A DNA stretch of 48,119 bases from Boseongicola sp. (GTDB lineage: Bacteria > Pseudomonadota > Alphaproteobacteria > Rhodobacterales > Rhodobacteraceae): NCBI GenBank assembly GCA_028824715.1, contig JAPPCV010000124.1:1-48119 (forward strand), given 5' to 3'. The notes beneath the pieces are model-generated. The model saw nothing but the letters and a program-made list of their open reading frames with translations. It was not told the DNA's origin and ran no database searches. The translations under genes and the position numbers were made by a program. Within the stretch, counting starts at the first letter, position 1. The number at the start of each line of letters is the position of its first letter. This document shows positions 43,072 through 48,119 of the stretch, piece after piece.

Positions 43072-44352
43072 ATGAAGAAATCCAAGAACCTGACCCTTGC
43101 CACGACCGCCTTGGCCCTCGGCCTCGGCAACGCAGCCATGGCAGGCGAAAGCGCAAGCAAGTCGGCAGTGCTCAACACATATGCCGACATTGCAGAGGCC
43201 AAGTACGCGGACAGCCTGATCACGGCGCAGCGCCTTCAGGCCGCGGTGGACGCCCTGCTTGCAAGCCCGTCCGCGGAAGCCCTGGAGGCCGCGAAGGCCG
43301 CCTGGCTTGCGGCACGGGTGCCCTACCAGCAGACCGAGGTCTATCGATTCGGAAATGCAATCGTCGATGACTGGGAAGGCAAGGTGAACGCCTGGCCGCT
43401 GGACGAGGGCTTGATCGACTACGTTGACGCCTCCTATGGCGGGCCGACGGACGAAAACGAGGCGGCGGCCCTGAACGTCGTCGCCAACACGAGCTTCATG
43501 CTTTCTGGCGAGACCGTCGATGCCTTGATGATCACGCCCGCATTGCTGGAGGAGACGCTGCAAGAGGCTGACGGCGTCGAAGCCAACGTCGCAACCGGCT
43601 ATCATGCCATCGAATTCCTGCTCTGGGGCCAGGACCTTAACGGGCACGGGTCCGGGGCAGGCAACCGGCCGTGGACCGACTACGCCGAAGGAAGCGCCTG
43701 CACCGGCGGCAACTGCGACCGACGCGGCGAGTATCTCAAGGCAGCAACCGACCTGCTGGTCTCCGACCTCGAGTGGATGTCCGCACAATGGTCTGCTGGC
43801 GGCGACGCAAGGGGCGGGCTGCTGGCCGACGAGGATGCAGGCATCGCCGCAATCCTGACCGGCATGGGATCGCTCTCCTACGGCGAACAGGCCGGCGAGC
43901 GAATGCGGCTTGGCCTCCTGCTGAACGACCCGGAAGAGGAGCACGACTGCTTCTCGGACAACACGCACAACAGCCACTACTATGACGGCCTCGGCATCCA
44001 GAACGTGTACCACGGCGAGTACGTGCGAATAGACGGCTCCGTGGTTTCCGGCCCCTCCCTTGCCGATCTTGTTGCGGAAGCCGACGCCGGTCTCGATGCC
44101 GAGATGGCGGGCAAGCTCGCGTCAACAATGATGGCCCTGGGTCGAATCAAGACCGCAGCCGAAGCCGGGTTCAGCTATGACATGATGCTCGAACGCGGGA
44201 ACGAGGCGGGCGAGGCGCTCGTGATGGGCGGCGTGAACGGCCTGATCGACCAGACCCGCAGCATCGAACGCGTCGTTGCGGCCCTTGGCGTCGAAGCCAT
44301 CGAGTTCGAGGGATCCGACAGCCTCGACAACCCCGACGCTGTCTTCCAGTGA
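43072..44352 (+). CDS. irpA: Imelysin (peptidase M75 family) iron-regulated protein
   Basis: A 426-residue periplasmic protein. Residues 1-24 are a Sec signal (KKSKNLTLATTALALGLGNA, cleavage near AMA). The imelysin GxHxxE motif is intact as GYHAIEFLLWG (176-186). Other family landmarks are KAAWLAARVPYQQTEVYRFG and, near the end, FSYDMMLERGNEAGEALVMG. Such proteins take part in iron uptake, probably binding iron rather than cleaving protein. GAAAGAGG lies upstream of the ATG. It is the third gene of the hemP operon and is followed by bfd. Confidence 0.92.
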   Translation: MKKSKNLTLATTALALGLGNAAMAGESASKSAVLNTYADIAEAKYADSLITAQRLQAAVDALLASPSAEALEAAKAAWLAARVPYQQTEVYRFGNAIVDDWEGKVNAWPLDEGLIDYVDASYGGPTDENEAAALNVVANTSFMLSGETVDALMITPALLEETLQEADGVEANVATGYHAIEFLLWGQDLNGHGSGAGNRPWTDYAEGSACTGGNCDRRGEYLKAATDLLVSDLEWMSAQWSAGGDARGGLLADEDAGIAAILTGMGSLSYGEQAGERMRLGLLLNDPEEEHDCFSDNTHNSHYYDGLGIQNVYHGEYVRIDGSVVSGPSLADLVAEADAGLDAEMAGKLASTMMALGRIKTAAEAGFSYDMMLERGNEAGEALVMGGVNGLIDQTRSIERVVAALGVEAIEFEGSDSLDNPDAVFQ

Positions 44353-44371
44353 GCTGCCGAGGTCCGCTGCC

Positions 44372-44644
44372 ATGATCGTCTGCCATTGCAAGAACATCAC
44401 CGATCAAGACATCCATGCGTCTATCGACTGGATGCGGGCAGCGGACCCCGAAACCCTGATTACCCCGGGAAAGGTCCGCCGCGCGTTGGGCAAGCCCGCT
44501 GACTGCGGCGGATGCATGACCTTGTTTCTAGGAACCATGCGCAACAGTCCCAACCTGGAAGTACCCATGCAAATCCGCGATCTTCGCGGACCTACACAGG
44601 AAACCAGAAAATGCAAGGCGACAGCAAAGTCATCGACTACCTGA
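44372..44644 (+). CDS. bfd: Bacterioferritin-associated ferredoxin
   Basis: A 90-residue [2Fe-2S] protein. Four cysteines are placed as in Bfd: CHC at residues 4-6 and CGGC near 46-49, with the usual [12 protein letters not shown] and [17 protein letters not shown]. It reduces the haem of bacterioferritin so that stored iron is released. The start follows the imelysin stop by 19 bases. It is longer than E. coli Bfd (64) by a polar C-terminal tail that lies mostly over the bfr start; the two genes overlap by 34 bases. Confidence 0.9.
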   Translation: MIVCHCKNITDQDIHASIDWMRAADPETLITPGKVRRALGKPADCGGCMTLFLGTMRNSPNLEVPMQIRDLRGPTQETRKCKATAKSSTT

Positions 44645-45096
44645 ACCGGGCGCTCCGCAGCGAACTGACCGCGATAAGCCAGTACTGGCTGCACCACAAG
44701 CTGCAAGAGGACTGGGGCCTTGGTCACATGGCCCGAAAGAGCCGCGAAGAGAGCATCGAGGAGATGAACCACGCGGACAAGATCATGGGCCGCATCATCA
44801 CGCTCAGCGGCCACCCAAACCTGCAGAAGCTCGATCCCCTTCGGATCGGCCAGAGTCCCCGGGAAACGCTGGAATGCGACCTTGCCGCCGAGGAAGAGGC
44901 ACAGGCCTTGTACAAGGAGGCGCGCGAACACTGCCGCGGGGTCGGCGACTACGTGTCGATGGCGATTTTCGAGGAACTCCTCTCCGACGAGGAAGGCCAC
45001 ATCGATTTCCTGGAGACGCAGCTTGAACTGCATGATCGCGTCGGTGCCGAGAACTATGCCAAGCTCAATGCCTCGAAGATGGACGAAGCCGAGTAA
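44611..45096 (+). CDS. bfr: Bacterioferritin
   Basis: A 161-residue haem-containing ferritin that stores iron in a 24-mer shell. Ferroxidase ligands are visible as Glu in [15 protein letters not shown], Glu and His in EEMNHADK, Glu in [10 protein letters not shown], and Glu and His in [12 protein letters not shown]. The haem-ligand Met is in [16 protein letters not shown] lies about 9 bases before the ATG, which is inside the bfd gene. It keeps all family residues and standard length. The next gene starts 29 bases before its stop. Confidence 0.94.
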   Translation: MQGDSKVIDYLNRALRSELTAISQYWLHHKLQEDWGLGHMARKSREESIEEMNHADKIMGRIITLSGHPNLQKLDPLRIGQSPRETLECDLAAEEEAQALYKEAREHCRGVGDYVSMAIFEELLSDEEGHIDFLETQLELHDRVGAENYAKLNASKMDEAE

Positions 45097-46597
45097 GTTC
45101 TGTCTCTGCGTTGTCCTGTCCGGACCGGCCGCCATGGCAGGCCCGCTCGACGAACCGCATCTGAACGTCATTCCCCGGACAGCGGACGAGGCCTCCAGGA
45201 TTGCGGCGGTCACTGCCTTGCCGAAGCGCTTTGACGGCCCGCAGAGATTCGAGAACAGGCCGGCTGGAGCCGCGACCGTGCGAGTGACCCCGGACGCGGA
45301 CGCGTTTTCGCAGCCTTCCGGGAACATCACTTTCGAGGACGAGCTGAACTTCAGGGTGGGCGACGGGCTGTTCCGCAAGCTATGGGTCTCGTCGCCGTCT
45401 TCGACGCGGGCTTCCGACGGTCTCGGTCCGCTCTTCAACGCCCGATCCTGTCAACGATGCCATGTCAAGGACGGGCGCGGGCATCCGCCAAGCGGCCCGG
45501 ACGACAACGCAATCTCCATGTTCCTGCAAATCTCGATCCCCGGAACGCAGGACGATGGCATCGAAGAGATCGAGGGCTACTTGGCAACCCTGCCCGACCC
45601 CACCTACGGCACGCAGCTGCAGGACTTCAGCCTTGCGGGGCATCCTGCCGAGTACAGCCTGCAAATCGAGTATGAGGAGATCGAGGTTCCGCTTGCCGGC
45701 GGCGAGGTTGCCCACCTTAGGAGACCAACCTACACCGCCGCCAATCTGGGCTATGGTCCGCTGCATCCCAAAGCAATGCTGAGCCCCCGCGTTGCACCTC
45801 AGATGATCGGCCTGGGCCTTCTCGAGGCAATCCCTACGGCCGACATCCTGGCCTTGGCAGATCCGGATGATGCGGACGGCGATGGCGTTTCCGGCCGTGC
45901 CAATGTCGTCTGGTCGGTGGAGTTCGATCAGCCCATGCTGGGCCGGTTCGGGCACAAGGCAGGAACGCCGACCGTGCGCCAACAGGCCGCCGCGGCCTTT
46001 TCGGGTGACATTGGAATCTCCAGCCCGCTGTTTCCTGCACCTTGGGGCGAATGCACCGAAGTCCAGGCGGACTGCCGGGCTGCGCCACATGGCGATGCGG
46101 ACGACCGAGGCTTCGAGATCGACGCCGAAGGACTGGATCTCGTGACATTCTACAGCCGCAACCTGGGCGTTCCCGCGCGACGCGACGTTGGCGGCGCGAC
46201 CGTGCTGCGTGGCAAGGAGATCTTCTACGGCACTGGATGCACGTCCTGTCACCGGCCCGCCTTCGTGACGCACCGGCTGGCCGATCAGCCCGAGCAGAGC
46301 TTTCAGTTGATTTGGCCCTACTCGGACTTGCTCCTCCACGACATGGGGCCTGGCCTCGCAGACAATCGCTCCGAAGCTCGCGCGACCGGCTCGGAATGGC
46401 GGACGTCCCCTCTGTGGGGCATCGGTCTGACCAAACAGGTCTCCGGCCACACGAATTTCCTTCATGACGGGCGGGCCCGCTCGTTGCTGGAAGCCACACT
46501 TTGGCACGGCGGCGAGGCACAGCCGCATCGCGATGCAGTGGCGGGCATGGCCCCGGAAGACCGCGAAGCGCTCATCAAGTTCCTGGAGAGTCTCTGA
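45068..46597 (+). CDS. Di-haem oxidoreductase (DUF1111 / thiol-oxidoreductase-like)
   Basis: A 509-residue periplasmic cytochrome-c-type protein. The ATG at 45068 gives a signal peptide ([19 protein letters not shown], cleavage near AMA), and the gene overlaps the bfr end by 29 bases. Two CXXCH haem sites are present: CQRCH at 128-132 and CTSCH near 391. Family landmarks include [28 protein letters not shown] and TSPLWGIGL with FLHDGRA. In imelysin-linked operons these proteins may oxidise Fe(II) or pass electrons during iron uptake. That role is inferred from genomic context. Confidence 0.9.
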   Translation: MPRRWTKPSKFCLCVVLSGPAAMAGPLDEPHLNVIPRTADEASRIAAVTALPKRFDGPQRFENRPAGAATVRVTPDADAFSQPSGNITFEDELNFRVGDGLFRKLWVSSPSSTRASDGLGPLFNARSCQRCHVKDGRGHPPSGPDDNAISMFLQISIPGTQDDGIEEIEGYLATLPDPTYGTQLQDFSLAGHPAEYSLQIEYEEIEVPLAGGEVAHLRRPTYTAANLGYGPLHPKAMLSPRVAPQMIGLGLLEAIPTADILALADPDDADGDGVSGRANVVWSVEFDQPMLGRFGHKAGTPTVRQQAAAAFSGDIGISSPLFPAPWGECTEVQADCRAAPHGDADDRGFEIDAEGLDLVTFYSRNLGVPARRDVGGATVLRGKEIFYGTGCTSCHRPAFVTHRLADQPEQSFQLIWPYSDLLLHDMGPGLADNRSEARATGSEWRTSPLWGIGLTKQVSGHTNFLHDGRARSLLEATLWHGGEAQPHRDAVAGMAPEDREALIKFLESL

Positions 46598-46598
46598 C

Positions 46599-47597
46599 AT
46601 GCGCATCTGGATTTCTGCAATCGTGATCCTGGCATCCGCCCCTGCCCTCGCGGACGCTCCCGACCTGAAGGCAATCGTCGAGGCGCATGTGCTGCCGGGA
46701 TATCGGATGCTTGACGAGGAAGCTGCAGACCTTGCGTCGGCGGCCTTGTCCGATTGCCGGCCCGACAATCCCGTCCTGCGGGCGGCATATCACGATGCCT
46801 TCGACGCATGGGTCCGGGTCAGCCACCTGCGCTTCGGTCCGTCCGAGCACGAAGACAGGGCGTTCGCATTGGCCTTTTGGCCCGATCCGCGTGGATCAAC
46901 GCCGAAATCCCTTGCCGCGCTGGTTCGGGATGAAGACCCGATCATTGGCTCTCGGGAGGGTTTCGCGACCGTCTCGGTCGCGGCACGAGGATTCTACGCC
47001 TTGGAATTTCTTCTTTTCGACGCGCATTACATCCGTATGGAAGGCGCCGTCGCAGACTACCGTTGCGCGTTGATCCAGGCAGTGAGCAATGACATCTCCA
47101 TCAATGCCGCACCAATCCTGGACGACTGGCAGAACGGATACTCCGACCTGATCGGAAATCCGGGCAACGACGTGTACAGATCTCCGAGAGAGGCTGCGCG
47201 CCAGTTCTTCACGGCGCTTTCCACAGGCCTCGAGTTCACTTCAGGCACCCGTCTCGGCAGGCCCATGGGCACGTTTGACAGGTCACGCCCCAAACGGGCC
47301 GAGGCTCGAAGGTCCGGCCGTTCGCTACGGCACGTCATATTGTCGCTGGAATCCACGCATGGGCTCGCCATGCTTCTCTCCGGAGGAGACGAAGGTCTCA
47401 AGAGAGCCTTCGGGACGGCGATCCGTCGGGCGACCGAACTGGACGATCCGGTTTTCGCAGGAGTTGCCGATCCCCAGGGACGCCTTCGCGTCGAAGTCCT
47501 GCAGCAGGACATCGATGACATCCGTCGGCTTCTTGCGGAAGGCCTCGGCCCCAGCCTTGGCATTGCAGCAGGTTTCAACGCATTGGATGGCGACTGA
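46599..47597 (+). CDS. Second imelysin-family protein with altered motif
   Basis: A 332-residue periplasmic protein with a Sec signal (RIWISAIVILASAPALA). It belongs to the imelysin fold, with AAYHDAFDAWVRVSHLRFGP near the start and ARGFYALEFLLFD in the position of GxHxxE, so Tyr replaces the motif His. The C-terminal region holds LSLESTHGLAMLLSGGDEGL and a terminal helix. It starts one base after the di-haem gene stop. The missing His suggests a different metal site or a structural role beside the first imelysin. Confidence 0.87.
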   Translation: MRIWISAIVILASAPALADAPDLKAIVEAHVLPGYRMLDEEAADLASAALSDCRPDNPVLRAAYHDAFDAWVRVSHLRFGPSEHEDRAFALAFWPDPRGSTPKSLAALVRDEDPIIGSREGFATVSVAARGFYALEFLLFDAHYIRMEGAVADYRCALIQAVSNDISINAAPILDDWQNGYSDLIGNPGNDVYRSPREAARQFFTALSTGLEFTSGTRLGRPMGTFDRSRPKRAEARRSGRSLRHVILSLESTHGLAMLLSGGDEGLKRAFGTAIRRATELDDPVFAGVADPQGRLRVEVLQQDIDDIRRLLAEGLGPSLGIAAGFNALDGD

Positions 47598-48119
47598 TGA
47601 CAGACCGACGATCGTTCATTGCCGGCATGCTTGCGGTGGGTCTCTGCCCCAGACCAACATGGGCGGAGGTCGGGAGCCCGGCATTCCTGTCGGCGGGAAT
47701 GACGCCGAACGGCGCTCATCTGCTTTGCGGCCTGACTGCCCAGGGACAGGTCTCGTTCGGACTTTCCCTGCCTGCCCGAGGCCACGCGGCAGCGGCACAT
47801 CCGATGCTCGCCGAAGCCGTCACCTTTGCGCGGCGGCCGGGAACCTTCGCCATCGTCATAGATTGTGCATCCGGCGAGGAAAGGGCCCGGATGCACGCTC
47901 CCGCTGGCCGCCACTTCTACGGCCACGGCACGTATTCCGCCGACGGCGATCTCCTGTTCACCACCGAGAATGACTTCGGGGCAGCCCGCGGGACAATCGG
48001 CGTATGGGACGCCAGGAACGGCTATAGGCGACTGGGCGAGCTTTGTTCTGGAGGGACTGGCCCGCATGACATCAAGCTGATGCCGGACGGGAATGCACTT
48101 GTCGTTGCCAATGGCGGCA
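47597..48119 (+). CDS. DUF1513 family protein (cut by window end)
   Basis: This is the first 174 residues of a longer protein; the gene continues past the window. The ATG shares one base with the upstream stop (TGATG). The N-terminus TDRRSFIAGMLAVGL contains an RRSF twin-arginine pattern, suggesting Tat export. The family core is clear: GRHFYGHGTYSADGDLLFTT then ENDFGAARGTIGVWDARNGY and GGTGPHDIKLMPDG, typical of the beta-propeller DUF1513 proteins found with imelysin and di-haem oxidoreductase genes. The function is unknown, probably in periplasmic iron acquisition. Confidence 0.88.
   Translation, partial: MTDRRSFIAGMLAVGLCPRPTWAEVGSPAFLSAGMTPNGAHLLCGLTAQGQVSFGLSLPARGHAAAAHPMLAEAVTFARRPGTFAIVIDCASGEERARMHAPAGRHFYGHGTYSADGDLLFTTENDFGAARGTIGVWDARNGYRRLGELCSGGTGPHDIKLMPDGNALVVANGG

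Noticed and set aside
45380-46768. A 462-codon open frame on the minus strand
   Set aside because: It is antisense to the di-haem oxidoreductase with its two CXXCH sites, and has no domain or ribosome site.

Overview
The window reads as chromosomal DNA of a Rhodobacterales-type alphaproteobacterium (Paracoccaceae or a close relative), GC-rich throughout. The main evidence is the block murA - DUF2948 - hisD - UPF0262 - low-molecular-weight phosphatase - infA - maf - short RNase G - yacG - tRNA-Phe, which is a recognisable core arrangement of that order. Other support comes from the DUF2842 protein, a GlpX-type FBPase and a HemP/Bfd/Bfr/imelysin iron locus. The species cannot be named from the sequence.

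Layout. (1) 18-1591, minus: four overlapping, very GC-rich small genes. Three are diverged copies of one ribbon-helix-helix-like architecture, resembling relaxosome accessory proteins. (2) 1884-8097, minus: a complete carbohydrate-type ABC importer operon (binding protein, two permeases, 2-hydroxyacid dehydrogenase, ATPase, LacI regulator). It starts at a promoter region with two LacI-type palindromes 21 bp apart. The 3' end of tRNA-Phe (8461-8535) faces this region, so 1-8460 may be the inner part of an island inserted at that tRNA. (3) 8619-21690: housekeeping core (yacG, rng, maf, infA, phosphatase, UPF0262, hisD, DUF2948, murA, a 50-codon gene upstream of murA, tRNA-Thr, hisA, DUF2842, purA, glpX, recJ, tRNA-Glu). 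It is interrupted by a 270-bp inverted-repeat element between UPF0262 and hisD. (4) 21892-22965: a lone Rpn-family PD-(D/E)XK nuclease.

(5) 23392-41486: about 18 kb of catabolic genes for an unidentified substrate. A TAXI-type TRAP importer is coupled to a cysteine-type sulfatase. The other genes encode a ThDP-dependent enzyme, an amidohydrolase, three two-domain SnoaL/NTF2-like proteins, an orphan ABC ATPase, a histidinol-dehydrogenase paralogue with the HpsN-like motif QAEHGYNSP, a second LacI regulator, an AHSA1/SRPBCC protein, a double cupin, a stand-alone MetE-type zinc methyltransferase and an RraA-family lyase. A LacI-type palindrome lies in the divergent promoter region at 32305. This locus is the best candidate for an undescribed pathway.

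(6) 41649-41869: a frameshifted gene remnant. (7) 42175 to the window end, plus: an iron-responsive operon with hemP, a conserved small protein, imelysin, bfd, bfr, di-haem oxidoreductase, a second imelysin and DUF1513 (cut by the window edge). Its promoter has a perfect TTGACA -35 box and a TGA-N9-TCA palindrome in the spacer, as expected for RirA-type control. Most genes within each operon overlap by 1-4 bases (ATGA, GTGA, TTGA, TAATG, TGATG), and several starts were set from these overlaps together with Shine-Dalgarno sequences.
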